Shown piece by piece: positions 8,247-17,382 of a DNA stretch of 64,000 nucleotides. Every line of letters begins with the position of its first letter. The first letter of the stretch is position 1. This DNA comes from CAG-791 sp963650385 (GTDB lineage Bacteria; Bacillota; Clostridia; Lachnospirales; Lachnospiraceae): the NCBI GenBank assembly GCA_963650385.1, contig CAVJLL010000001.1, positions 62,001-126,000 of the forward strand, written 5' to 3'. Position numbers and translations under genes: made by a program. The notes under the pieces were generated by a model. The model worked only from the letters and a program-made list of their open reading frames with translations. It did not search any database and had not been told where the DNA came from.

Positions 8247-8645
8247 TCACTTGTACATCTCACGCCATTCCAGATCGCCGCGGTCAAGCGACTTCACCAG
8301 AAGCTCCGCTGTTGCAAGGTTGGTTGCAAGCGGGATGTTGTGAATGTCGCACAGCCGGACAATGTTGTTGACGTCCGGTTCGTGCTTCTTGCTGTCACTG
8401 AAGGGATCCCGCAGGAAAATAACGAGATCGATCTCATTGTTCTCAATCTGAGCACCAATCTGCTGCTCGCCGCCCAGGTGCCCGGCTAACAGCTTGTGAA
8501 TGTTAAGATTGGTGACCTCTTCCACGAGGCGCCCGGTCGTGCCGGTCGCGTAGAGCTCGTGGCGGCTTAATATGCCGCGGTAGGCGATGCAGAAATTCTG
8601 CATCAATTTCTTTTTGGCATCGTGCGCAATCAATGCAATGTTCAT
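8247..8645 (-). CDS. mgsA: Methylglyoxal synthase
   Basis: A 132-residue enzyme that converts dihydroxyacetone phosphate to methylglyoxal and phosphate, a bypass of lower glycolysis that relieves sugar-phosphate stress. The family motifs IALIAHDAKK, ATGTTG, LAGHLGGEQQIGA and FLRDP are all present, and length is typical. It overlaps the end of rodA by four bases (ATGA), so it is translationally coupled to the cell-shape cluster, an association often seen in Firmicutes. Confidence 0.95.
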   Translation of the reverse strand: MNIALIAHDAKKKLMQNFCIAYRGILSRHELYATGTTGRLVEEVTNLNIHKLLAGHLGGEQQIGAQIENNEIDLVIFLRDPFSDSKKHEPDVNNIVRLCDIHNIPLATNLATAELLVKSLDRGDLEWREMYK

Positions 8646-9802
8646 GTCATACCCCCAAAATGAATGCCTTCACCTTTTGCCGTTCTCTGCATGTTCTGCA
8701 TCCGCACATTCAGAACAAAGCCGACTCCGATGTACAAACTGATCAGACTCGTCAGGCCATAGCTTACGAACGGAAGAGGAATTCCGGTATTCGGCAGAAC
8801 ACCCGTAGTAACGCCGATATTAAGAAATCCCTGAAATCCGATCCAGGTCCCCACCCCTGCAGCTATGACAGCTCCGGCAGTGTCCTTGGCTGACCTCGCT
8901 ATCGAGTAGATGCGAAGCGTTATCAGCAACAGCAGAATAACGACAATGCTGCTCCCTATAAAACCAAACTCCTCTCCGATGACAGTGAAAATAAAGTCCG
9001 TCTGTGACTCGCTGATGTATCCGCTGTTCAGAAGGGAGCTGATTTCATTTGTATTATAGCCTTTTCCCATGAGCTGTCCGGAGCCGATCGCCATGATGGA
9101 ATTCATGGTCTGATACGCAATGGTATCTGCATAATCCTCCGGATGAAGCCATGCAAGAATACGGCCTCTCTGGTAATCACTCAGAAGGGTTGAGCCATCC
9201 TGAATGACGAAATTAATGAACAGAATAACAGAAGGAACGGTCACAACCAGAACGGCTGCGACAAACCGGTAACTGAGTCCGCATACAAAAAGGATCACCG
9301 CAATGATAAGACATACCATGATTGTCGTGGACAGATCGGGCTCCTTGTAAATAAGAAATACCGGTGGCAAAGCCAACACAAGCGATGCCACGATCCACAT
9401 TACCTTCTTCATCCTCACCTTATACGTCATGATAAACTTTGCATAAAACAAAATCAATAGGATTTTGGAGAACTCCGAAGGCTGAATGGTCATGCCGATA
9501 TCGATCCAGCGGGTCGCATCGTCGCGGTTTACGCCCAGCGGCGTAAAGACCAGTCCCAAAAGGATGACGGTCACGGCGTAATAAATCCAGTGAAACCGAA
9601 CCACCCTTTTGTAATCAAAGGACGACAGCAGCAGCATGACCGCAAGCCCCAGCAGCATACCGTAAACCTGCTTGCTCTGGAGGTCGTGCTTGGCCGAACC
9701 GATGGCGGCAATGCCGATGCTGTTCAGTATGACGATCAGGCCGACAAGGATAAAATCAAGATGCCGGAGATCAAAGGTCTGAAATAAACGTTGTCGCTTC
9801 AT
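8642..9802 (-). CDS. rodA: Rod-shape peptidoglycan glycosyltransferase RodA
   Basis: A 386-residue SEDS-family polytopic membrane protein (about ten hydrophobic segments) that polymerises lipid II in partnership with PBP2. Family motifs such as WIDIGMTIQPSEFSKI, PDLSTTI and the C-terminal GVLPNTGIPLPFVSYG are clear. It starts eight bases after the PBP2 stop and overlaps mgsA. The pairing with the adjacent class B PBP identifies it as the elongasome RodA rather than FtsW. Confidence 0.94.
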   Translation of the reverse strand: MKRQRLFQTFDLRHLDFILVGLIVILNSIGIAAIGSAKHDLQSKQVYGMLLGLAVMLLLSSFDYKRVVRFHWIYYAVTVILLGLVFTPLGVNRDDATRWIDIGMTIQPSEFSKILLILFYAKFIMTYKVRMKKVMWIVASLVLALPPVFLIYKEPDLSTTIMVCLIIAVILFVCGLSYRFVAAVLVVTVPSVILFINFVIQDGSTLLSDYQRGRILAWLHPEDYADTIAYQTMNSIMAIGSGQLMGKGYNTNEISSLLNSGYISESQTDFIFTVIGEEFGFIGSSIVVILLLLITLRIYSIARSAKDTAGAVIAAGVGTWIGFQGFLNIGVTTGVLPNTGIPLPFVSYGLTSLISLYIGVGFVLNVRMQNMQRTAKGEGIHFGGMT

Positions 9803-9810
9803 GTATTCTG

Positions 9811-12711
9811 TCAGTCCGAAATACTGCTTCCTGTGTCCATGGAGGAGCCCAAAATCTCATCCAGTGTCTTATCGCCGAAATAATACTCCAGAACCGCCTC
9901 GGTAATCTGCGCTGCGTAGGAGGAGGTATAGCCGTTGGCAACACGGGTGGCAACCGCGATCCGCGGATTGTCATACGGCGCATAGCCGATGAACAGTGCG
10001 TGGTTCGGCTTGTCCTCCGCCTCCTGTGCGGTACCGGTTTTGCCGGCCGCGGGAACCGAAAGATTCTGGAAAAACGTCATATTCTGCACAACGCCGCGCA
10101 TACCGGAGTGAATGGCATTCCAGAAGACCGGATCCATCTGTATGACGTTGCGGATCTGGGCGGAATTCTTGTTCACACTGGTGCCGTCCGAGGACTGCGT
10201 TTTGTCAATCAGCGTGAGGTTGTAGCAGGTGCCGCTGTTGGCAATGGTCGTTGCATAGCGTGCCAGTCCGACCGTGGTGTAGCTGGCATTGCCCTGTCCG
10301 ATGGCGGAGCGGACCGCATCCGTAGAGGATACCTGCGGAGCACGTTCTTCGATTTCAATGCCGGATTTGTCGGTCAGGCCGTACAGATCCGCATATTTGC
10401 GAAGCTTGGCAATGCCGGCATCCGAATCGTAATTGCCGTTGGAATCCAGTCCCAGCATATACCCTACATTATAGAAGAAGATGTTGCAGGAGTGCGTGAT
10501 GCCGCCGATGACATCCAGATTTCCATGACTGTTCGGATAAACCCAGCAGCGCGGCTCCGGCTTTCCGATTTTGGTAAAGACGCCCTCGCATTTAATGATG
10601 GTGCTGAGGTCAATCACACCCTCCATGAGGCCGGCGGTTGCCGATACCGGCTTGAACGTAGAACCGGGTGCGGTCTCCTGGTAGGTTGCATTGTTGATCA
10701 GCGGCCGCGACAGGTCCTCCTGAAGCGACTGGTAATACGCAGCATCCACTGTGTTGGCCATCTTGTTGTTATCGTACCCAGGGTAGGTAACAAGCGCCAG
10801 CACATCGCCGTTTGTCACATCCGTAATCACAATGGAGCCGGAATACGGGTAGAGATTGAGCTGATCCGGCGTCAGGTCCAGATTTTTGATCCGCTTCATC
10901 ATGAACTCCAGGGCAGACTCCTGTCCGCCAAGGAAGCTCGCCTCCTCCTCAGAGGATACGGTAACAATGCCCTGCTCCAGAAGAATCCGGCAGACCTGCG
11001 CGCCGGAAACGGTATCGCTCTGGATCATATAATGGAACAGATGCTTGGTGAATTCCCGGTCCTCCCGAAGCGTATTCAGGATGTAGCTCACGAGTGCGTC
11101 GTAAACCTCGCTTCCGGAGGCATACCGGCTGTCCATATCAATGAGACTTGCATCCACCCAGTCCATGGAAATGGCATAGTTTAAAAACTCCGCCATGGAA
11201 ATGACTTCATCGGTGGTCCAGCTGATGTACGTTTCATCGCTTTTATCAATGCGGGAATTGATGAGAACCCCCTTCTCCTTCAGCATGGATACAATGTAGC
11301 TTTCGTAGTCCTTATACTCACGGGAAAGGACATTGTAGGGGTTCCAGTTCTCCGTCATTTCAGTTCTGAGCTGTTCAAGCGCATTGTCCTGATAGGACGT
11401 GAAGGAAGACCAGACCGCCTTTTCCGTATCCGCTGCATCCGCTTCGGAGAGATGGTCGATGTCAATGATGTTATTGTTGAACATCTGAAAATAGACATCA
11501 TAGATAGGAATCATGATGTCGGAGCTGTCGTCGTTGTCTCCCATTTCATAGGTTCTGGCGTCAATGATGCGGCTGTAGACAATATCCGCCAGCTTGCGCT
11601 CGAGGATGTCCTGCGCCGCAATCTGCAGATCGTGGTCAATGGTCAGATAAATGTCATCTCCGGCGATCGGCGCGACATAATCGCTGGTTTCGAGCTCATT
11701 GCCCATGTTGTCGACATAGACGGTTTCCGAGCCCTTGGTCCCCTGAAGGCTCGATTCCATGGCCGACTCAATGCCGGACTTACCAACGACATCGTTGCTG
11801 GTATAGTCCGGGTTCTCCTTCTGAAGCTCCGTCAGCTCCTCGGAGCTGACCTTGCCGGTATATCCCAGAATATGTGCAAAATACTCACTATCGTTGTAGC
11901 GGCGCAGCGTATCGTCGGTGACGGATACGCCTTCCAGGTCATTTTGGTTCTCCAGAACAGCGGCCACCGTTTCCTCGGAAACATTTTCCGCTACGGTCGT
12001 CGCAATGTATTTCTGGTAGCTGTTCAGACTCAAAAGATAGCGTATGGTTACGATCTGCAGCAGGCGCTCAGGCTCATAGCCCTTCTGCGGTACGAATTCA
12101 CTGTTCTCATCCTCCGGGTTCATCCGCTCTCCGATGCGGAAGCGCGCGGCCGAGCACAGATACCCGACAAGATCATCGGCACTGGCATTTGCCTCCTCTT
12201 CCTCCAGGTCACTGATGCTGGCATGTCCGTAGACATCCGCCAGAAACCGGGACAGCGCGGTCCCGCTGACCGTATATTCATAGTGCGAGGTTTCCTCATT
12301 CCAGACCACATCAAAATCAGAGGTAACGGAGTCTCCGTTTGCCTCTACAATATCGATCACCTTTTCAATGGTATCATTCAGATCCTGGCTGTGCTGCGAG
12401 GAGGATGTGCCGAGGTCATTCATTGTGACCGAATACGCGAGCTCATTGTAGGCAAGGAGCTTGCCGTTCCGGTCATAAATGTTGCCTCTTGTGGATGCGA
12501 TGGAGACTTCTCTGCGGATCCGCAGCTTAAAATTGGAAAGGTAGGTCTCTCCGTTTACAATCTGCAGTACAAAAAGCCGGTATAACAGTCCGCAGGCCGT
12601 GCCGATGGCCACCAAAGACATGGTCAATGTGCGGAGGTTGATTTTTCGGAAAAACTCCCCCCGGAAGAACGTGCGGATATTCTCAATCATTCGAATCAGA
12701 TAATCTAGCAT
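9811..12711 (-). CDS. mrdA: Penicillin-binding protein 2 (elongasome transpeptidase) with a large insertion
   Basis: A 966-residue class B PBP that crosslinks peptidoglycan during side-wall growth. It has one N-terminal membrane segment (about 30-50), a PBP dimerisation domain, and a transpeptidase domain with STFK (Ser684/Lys687), HSCN and KTGTAQ motifs. It is much longer than the roughly 630 residues of the E. coli protein because about 245 mostly helical residues (about 378-622) separate LTIDHDLQIAAQDIL from SGSIVITDVTNGDVLAL, which are nearly adjacent in classical PBP2. Frame and motifs are intact. It lies between mreD and rodA. Confidence 0.93.
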   Translation of the reverse strand: MLDYLIRMIENIRTFFRGEFFRKINLRTLTMSLVAIGTACGLLYRLFVLQIVNGETYLSNFKLRIRREVSIASTRGNIYDRNGKLLAYNELAYSVTMNDLGTSSSQHSQDLNDTIEKVIDIVEANGDSVTSDFDVVWNEETSHYEYTVSGTALSRFLADVYGHASISDLEEEEANASADDLVGYLCSAARFRIGERMNPEDENSEFVPQKGYEPERLLQIVTIRYLLSLNSYQKYIATTVAENVSEETVAAVLENQNDLEGVSVTDDTLRRYNDSEYFAHILGYTGKVSSEELTELQKENPDYTSNDVVGKSGIESAMESSLQGTKGSETVYVDNMGNELETSDYVAPIAGDDIYLTIDHDLQIAAQDILERKLADIVYSRIIDARTYEMGDNDDSSDIMIPIYDVYFQMFNNNIIDIDHLSEADAADTEKAVWSSFTSYQDNALEQLRTEMTENWNPYNVLSREYKDYESYIVSMLKEKGVLINSRIDKSDETYISWTTDEVISMAEFLNYAISMDWVDASLIDMDSRYASGSEVYDALVSYILNTLREDREFTKHLFHYMIQSDTVSGAQVCRILLEQGIVTVSSEEEASFLGGQESALEFMMKRIKNLDLTPDQLNLYPYSGSIVITDVTNGDVLALVTYPGYDNNKMANTVDAAYYQSLQEDLSRPLINNATYQETAPGSTFKPVSATAGLMEGVIDLSTIIKCEGVFTKIGKPEPRCWVYPNSHGNLDVIGGITHSCNIFFYNVGYMLGLDSNGNYDSDAGIAKLRKYADLYGLTDKSGIEIEERAPQVSSTDAVRSAIGQGNASYTTVGLARYATTIANSGTCYNLTLIDKTQSSDGTSVNKNSAQIRNVIQMDPVFWNAIHSGMRGVVQNMTFFQNLSVPAAGKTGTAQEAEDKPNHALFIGYAPYDNPRIAVATRVANGYTSSYAAQITEAVLEYYFGDKTLDEILGSSMDTGSSISD

Positions 12712-12719
12712 TTGTTTCG

Positions 12720-13253
12720 TTACTGTTTGTTCTCCATCAAAGCACTCTGCGGCTTCTCCTTCATGAAGCGGTTGAACAGAACCCGCAGAATCGGATACAG
12801 CAGCACGCTGGCGAGTACGGTATATACCAACTCCGGCAGCATGCGTTTTTCGAAGAAGATCTTGAAAAACAGCCGGTTGCGCATCAGAAACAGGAAGAAG
12901 TACACCGCAAAGCCGGCTGCAAAATCACACACTGCAATCAGTGAAAGCGGAAATATCAGATCCTCGACGTACAGAATCTTCTGGAATTTTCCGGATAAAA
13001 ACCCGATCACAGCATAAATTCCGGCCTGGAAGCCAATCAGCGGCCCAAAGCAGATGTCGCACAGAAGGCCGCAGAAAAGTCCAATGCACATGCCCTTCCG
13101 GTCGCCGAACATAAAGCCGTAGGAGGCCGTCAGAGCGATCATCAGATTGGGTGTGATTCCCTGAACGGTGACTGCCGGGAGAACCGCTGTCTGCAGTACA
13201 AAGCAGACAACGATAACGGCAAATACGATTAAAACGGTTCTAAGCTTTTTCAT
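12720..13253 (-). CDS. mreD: Rod shape-determining protein MreD
   Basis: A 177-residue hydrophobic protein with about five to six membrane segments, assigned to MreD by size, topology and its place between mreC and the PBP2 gene. The segment GFMFGDRKGMCIGLFCGLL matches the family. It links MreC to the RodA/PBP2 machinery in the membrane. The start overlaps the mreC stop by four bases, indicating translational coupling. Confidence 0.9.
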   Translation of the reverse strand: MKKLRTVLIVFAVIVVCFVLQTAVLPAVTVQGITPNLMIALTASYGFMFGDRKGMCIGLFCGLLCDICFGPLIGFQAGIYAVIGFLSGKFQKILYVEDLIFPLSLIAVCDFAAGFAVYFFLFLMRNRLFFKIFFEKRMLPELVYTVLASVLLYPILRVLFNRFMKEKPQSALMENKQ

Positions 13254-14125
13254 TCACTCACGGTTTGCTTCTGCTGCAGGATCACCAGGACCGTGTCCAG
13301 GTGTGAAAAATCAACCGCCGGCGTGATTCTTCCGGATTTGGTCAGATTGTTGGGATCGGTCTGAAGGTCACTGATGTAGCCGATCAGAATTCCCGGCAGA
13401 TACTTGCTGCTGATGTTCGAGGTGACCACGCTGTCTCCGAGCTTCACATCGCTGTCCGGATCCGAGAGCTCCGAAAAGGAAATCTCTCCGCTTTCATACA
13501 GTGTCAGATCACCGGATACCATCAGGTTGTCCTCCGTGGCCTGCACAGTTGCAGAGACATTGGAATCGTCATCAATAATGGACTGAACTCTTGCCCAGTT
13601 CGGACCGATGTAGGTAATCCGTCCGACCAGTCCTCCGTCCGCCAGAACGTTCATATCGAGCGCAAGTCCGTCGTCGGTCCCCTTGTTGATCAGGAAGGAG
13701 TGATACCATGTGCCGCTCTCCTTGGCGATGATGCGGGCCCCTGTTTTCTCATAATCGGCATAAGTGCCATCCAGGCTGTACAAGGTCCGCAGCTCCGTCA
13801 GCTCATGCTTGGACTGCTGGAGCGCTTGGTTGGAGGCGGACAGCTCCTGATTCTCCTGCCGAAGCGAGGCATTTTCCTCCTGCAGCTGGTGAATATCCGA
13901 GACCAGCTGCTCGCGTTCGATCAGCCATTCTCCTGCCCTGCTGATCCCGTTCTGAAACGGAACCACCACGTAGCCGGCAAAGCCGGACAGCGGACCGTCC
14001 AGAATGCTCGTGTAATATGTAATTAGGATCAAGCCAACGCACAAAGCGGTGGTGATCAGCAGAAGATAGCGGCTCGGTATGTGAAGCTGCAGCGGCTCTC
14101 TTCGTTTGATGGGACCTGAACTCAT
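13250..14125 (-). CDS. mreC: Rod shape-determining protein MreC
   Basis: A 291-residue bitopic protein: a short cytoplasmic basic N-terminus, one membrane segment (about residues 18-36), a coiled coil rich in Leu, Glu and Gln (about 70-115), and the beta-barrel domain with GLVGRITYIGPNWARVQSI. It activates PBP2 and couples it to MreB filaments. Start and stop each overlap the neighbouring mre genes by four bases. Confidence 0.93.
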   Translation of the reverse strand: MSSGPIKRREPLQLHIPSRYLLLITTALCVGLILITYYTSILDGPLSGFAGYVVVPFQNGISRAGEWLIEREQLVSDIHQLQEENASLRQENQELSASNQALQQSKHELTELRTLYSLDGTYADYEKTGARIIAKESGTWYHSFLINKGTDDGLALDMNVLADGGLVGRITYIGPNWARVQSIIDDDSNVSATVQATEDNLMVSGDLTLYESGEISFSELSDPDSDVKLGDSVVTSNISSKYLPGILIGYISDLQTDPNNLTKSGRITPAVDFSHLDTVLVILQQKQTVSE

Positions 14126-15204
14126 TTCCCCAGTCCTTCAATGGTGTATGCCAGCGGACGGTACTGCATCTTTTTGATGACCTGTGCAAGACCAAGCGCA
14201 ACGGTATTGATGGGAGCATCCGCAACGTTGACATCGAGCTTAACCTCGGTGCCGATGATGTCGGCAAGTCCCTCCTCCTGGCTGGCTCCGCCCGTCAGGA
14301 ACAGTCCGTGACGGTAGATATCGGCAGACAGCTCCGGGGGCGTGCGCTCGAGCAGGACCTTGATGTTGTCCACAATGGTCCGGAAGCTGTCGTGCAGCGT
14401 CTCGGAGATGAAGTCTCTGGAAAGACTGCGCTCCATGGGAAGACCTGTTACGATGTCTCTTCCGTAAATGGTGCAGTAATCCGACGTATTCTCCCGGTCG
14501 CCGAAGGTAAGGCGGACCGTTTCTGCGGTCTTCATGCCGATCACCAGGTTGTATTCTCTTCGCACCGCACTGACGATGGTCGTGTCAAAATGACGGCCGC
14601 CGATTTTCAGAAGCTTGGACAGAACGATGCCGCCGAGGGAGAGAATGGAAATCTCCGTCGTATCAAAGCCGACATCCACGACCAGAACGCCCTGCGCGGT
14701 CTTCACGTCAATGCCCATGCCAAGGCCGTCCGCCAGCGCCTTCTCCACGACCATGATCCTGCGCGCCTTGATGCCGGCATCTGCAATCAGATCATAGAAG
14801 GCTCTCCGCTCCACCTCGGTAACATCCGTCGGCACAGCCACGAAAAAGTCTGCCGCGTGCAGGGCACCGCGCTGCTCATCCCGCATGAAGGACTTCATCA
14901 GTAGCTCCATGTTCCGGATATCTGCAATGACGCCGCTCCCGATGGGATAGCTCACGCGAATGTTGGCCGGCGCGCGCTCAAACATCTCATACGCGTTGTC
15001 GCCGTAGGCAATCATTGTCTTTTTATTCTTGACGGCGATCATGTTCTTCTGCACCATGATGCGGTCCGTTGCTGCGTTGTATATCTTAATGTTGCAGGTA
15101 CCCAGATCCACGGCATATGCGTTGTTGATGACGCCGGGATCGTGAAACTCTTCCTGCTCACGGACCTCACCGGGTCTGTGATGCTTTCTGCCGAACAGGG
15201 CCAT
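14122..15204 (-). CDS. mreB: MreB-like actin homologue (divergent)
   Basis: A 360-residue actin-fold ATPase that would form filaments guiding side-wall synthesis. The phosphate-1 motif is YAVDLGTCNIKIY, diverged from the usual LGIDLGTAN, and a hydrophilic N-terminal extension of about 28 residues precedes it. The VVDVGFDTTEIS phosphate-2 and LTGGAS adenosine motifs are present. Position ahead of mreC and mreD supports the MreB role. A second, canonical MreB elsewhere in the genome is possible. Confidence 0.88.
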   Translation of the reverse strand: MALFGRKHHRPGEVREQEEFHDPGVINNAYAVDLGTCNIKIYNAATDRIMVQKNMIAVKNKKTMIAYGDNAYEMFERAPANIRVSYPIGSGVIADIRNMELLMKSFMRDEQRGALHAADFFVAVPTDVTEVERRAFYDLIADAGIKARRIMVVEKALADGLGMGIDVKTAQGVLVVDVGFDTTEISILSLGGIVLSKLLKIGGRHFDTTIVSAVRREYNLVIGMKTAETVRLTFGDRENTSDYCTIYGRDIVTGLPMERSLSRDFISETLHDSFRTIVDNIKVLLERTPPELSADIYRHGLFLTGGASQEEGLADIIGTEVKLDVNVADAPINTVALGLAQVIKKMQYRPLAYTIEGLGK

Positions 15205-15214
15205 ATCTATCTCC

Positions 15215-15904
15215 TCAAACCAATCCTTCCGTCATAAGGCTGCAGTAGCGCCGGTCTCCGATGATGATGTGATCGACCAGCCGGATCTCCATAAGATCTC
15301 CTGCTTCCTTCAGGCGTTTTGTCAGCTGCACATCCTCCTTCGACGGCGACGGATCACCGCTTGGATGGTTGTGCAGCAGCAAAAAGGACACTGCACCCGC
15401 ATCCAGTGCGCGCCGGAATACATCCCGCGGCGAGCAAAGCGAAGCATCTGCAGTTCCGATGGTAAGAATCTCCTCCCGCAAGAGACAGAGCCGGTTGTCC
15501 AGAAAAAGGGCAATGACCCGCTCCTGCGCTTCGTGGCGCAGAGACTCCATGTAGTAGTTCGCAACCGTCTGCGGCTGGCTGCAGGTCAGACGCTCCCCGA
15601 AGGGGTGTGCCGATTCACAGGCAAGGCGTCTGGAAAGCTCCAGAAGGCATTGAATCTGTATGGCCCGGACTCTTCCGATTCCGGGAACACGCTGCAGATC
15701 CTCCTGGCTCAGATTGTAGAGGATGGAAAGTGAATTTCCGTCTCCTCCCTTCAGCCGCAGAAGGTGTCTGGAAAGCTCCAGAACCGGCTCCTTGGGGGTG
15801 CCGGTCCGAAGAAGGACCGCCAAAAGCTCAGCGTTGGAAAGCGCAGCTCTCCCGCCGGCCTCAAAGCGTTCATAGGGCATTTCCGGACGATTTTGTGTTT
15901 TCAT
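15215..15904 (-). CDS. radC: RadC-family JAMM/MPN domain protein
   Basis: A 229-residue protein with an N-terminal helix-hairpin-helix region (LQRVPGIGRVRAIQIQ) and a C-terminal JAMM metalloprotease-like domain with the full HNHPSGDPSPS zinc motif. RadC was named for DNA repair, but its biochemical function is still unsettled. It is the first gene of the radC-mreBCD-pbp2-rodA-mgsA run, a conserved linkage in Firmicutes, and lies ten bases before mreB. Confidence 0.93.
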   Translation of the reverse strand: MKTQNRPEMPYERFEAGGRAALSNAELLAVLLRTGTPKEPVLELSRHLLRLKGGDGNSLSILYNLSQEDLQRVPGIGRVRAIQIQCLLELSRRLACESAHPFGERLTCSQPQTVANYYMESLRHEAQERVIALFLDNRLCLLREEILTIGTADASLCSPRDVFRRALDAGAVSFLLLHNHPSGDPSPSKEDVQLTKRLKEAGDLMEIRLVDHIIIGDRRYCSLMTEGLV

Positions 15905-15969
15905 AGGACCTCTTTCCCAAGGCCTCTCCGGGGGCAGAAGTCCATATCATTGTAACGAGTTGCAGGCGG

Positions 15970-17313
15970 TTAATCAAGCGTTGCCAGTCCCCGCTCCAGC
16001 ATGTTCTGCAGGGTCTTGAGGATCCCCAGCTTGGCATGCGGCCAGGTGAGTCCGCCCTGGAAAAAGACGGTGTAGGGCTCGCGGAGCGGGCCGTCTGCGG
16101 AGAGCTCAATGGAGGAGCCGGACACAAAGGCACCGGCTGCCATAATGACGTCGGAGTCGTACCCGGGCATCGGCGCCGGCTCACAGGAAACGAAGCTGTC
16201 CACCGGAGACGCGGCCTGAATTCCCTGGCAGAAGGCAATGACGCCCTCCGGCTTATGGAAGGTGATGGCCTGAATAATGTCATGCCGGTCCTCAGATCCG
16301 TTCGGCAGGACATCAAAGCCGAGCTTTTCATAGGCGCAGGCCGCAAAAATCGCGCCCTTGAGTGCACTGGCCGTCACGATGGGCCCCATGAAAAAGCCCT
16401 GGAAGAATGCCGGCAGCAGGTCAAGGGAGGCGCCGACCTCCTTGCCAAGACCCGGACTTGTGAGACGGACCGCCGCATTGGCGATGCACTCCTTTTTTCC
16501 TGCAAGATACCCGCCGATGGGCGCCAGTCCGCCGCCCGGATTTTTTATCAGGGAGCCGACACAAAGGTCCGCACCCACGTCCGTCGGCTCCTTCTCCTCG
16601 GTGAATTCGCCGTAGCAGTTGTCCACCATGTAAATAACATCCGGGCGCAGTGCCTTCATGAACTGAATGGCCTCTCCGATGGCATCCACAGAAAGCGTAC
16701 GGCGGCTCTGATAGCCCTTGGAGCGCTGGATGGTGACAAGATGAATGGAATGCGCCTCGTCCTCTGTCAGGGCTCTTCGAAGGCCCTCGAAATCAAAGCC
16801 TCCGTCCGGCAGCAGATCCACCTGCTGATAGGAAATGCCGTATTCGGCAAGCGACCCTCTGGAGGGACGGATGCCGATCACCTCCTCCAACGTGTCATAG
16901 GGCTTGCCGGCCGCCGACAGGAGCGTCTGACCGGGGCGCAGATTCGACATCAAAGCCAGAGCCAGCGCGTGCGTGCCGCAGGTGATCTGGGGACGCACCA
17001 GTGCATCCTCGGTGTGAAAATAAAGAGAATATACCTTTTCCAGTCCCTCTCTTCCGATGTCATCGTAGCCATAGCCCGTCGTGCCCTTGAGGCTCGCCTC
17101 GCCGATGTGCGCCTCCTGCATGGCACGGATGATGCGCAGCTGGTTGTATTCCGCCATTTGGTCGATGGACTCAAAGCGCGGCTGAAGGCTCTCCAGAATC
17201 GGTGCCGCAAACGAGAGCACCTTGTCGGAAATGCCGAGTGCCGCATAAGCCTCTGCACGGAGCTTGTCAAGCCCGCTGCCTGTATTCTTCGTATCGTCTG
17301 TATTGATAGCCAT
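15970..17313 (-). CDS. PLP-dependent methionine gamma-lyase family / aluminium resistance protein
   Basis: A 447-residue fold-type I PLP enzyme of the aluminium-resistance family (related to Cys/Met metabolism enzymes). The cofactor region MVDNCYGEF holds the PLP-pairing Asp, and the Schiff-base Lys is in SLIKNPGGGLAP. The reaction is annotated by similarity as C-S lyase; the physiological substrate is uncertain. It lies downstream of miaA, as in many Clostridia, and 65 bases ahead of radC. Confidence 0.88.
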   Translation of the reverse strand: MAINTDDTKNTGSGLDKLRAEAYAALGISDKVLSFAAPILESLQPRFESIDQMAEYNQLRIIRAMQEAHIGEASLKGTTGYGYDDIGREGLEKVYSLYFHTEDALVRPQITCGTHALALALMSNLRPGQTLLSAAGKPYDTLEEVIGIRPSRGSLAEYGISYQQVDLLPDGGFDFEGLRRALTEDEAHSIHLVTIQRSKGYQSRRTLSVDAIGEAIQFMKALRPDVIYMVDNCYGEFTEEKEPTDVGADLCVGSLIKNPGGGLAPIGGYLAGKKECIANAAVRLTSPGLGKEVGASLDLLPAFFQGFFMGPIVTASALKGAIFAACAYEKLGFDVLPNGSEDRHDIIQAITFHKPEGVIAFCQGIQAASPVDSFVSCEPAPMPGYDSDVIMAAGAFVSGSSIELSADGPLREPYTVFFQGGLTWPHAKLGILKTLQNMLERGLATLD

Positions 17314-17382
17314 TTCTGTCTGTATCCTCTCTAAAATAGAACGTTCTACGTTTTGCCGGTCTCCGTACGGATGCCTGTCGCC

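Noticed and set aside
17337..17348. Palindrome tagaacgttcta as a LexA (SOS) box
   Set aside because: The half sites gaac/gttc lack the four-base spacing of Firmicute LexA boxes, and the neighbours are not SOS genes.
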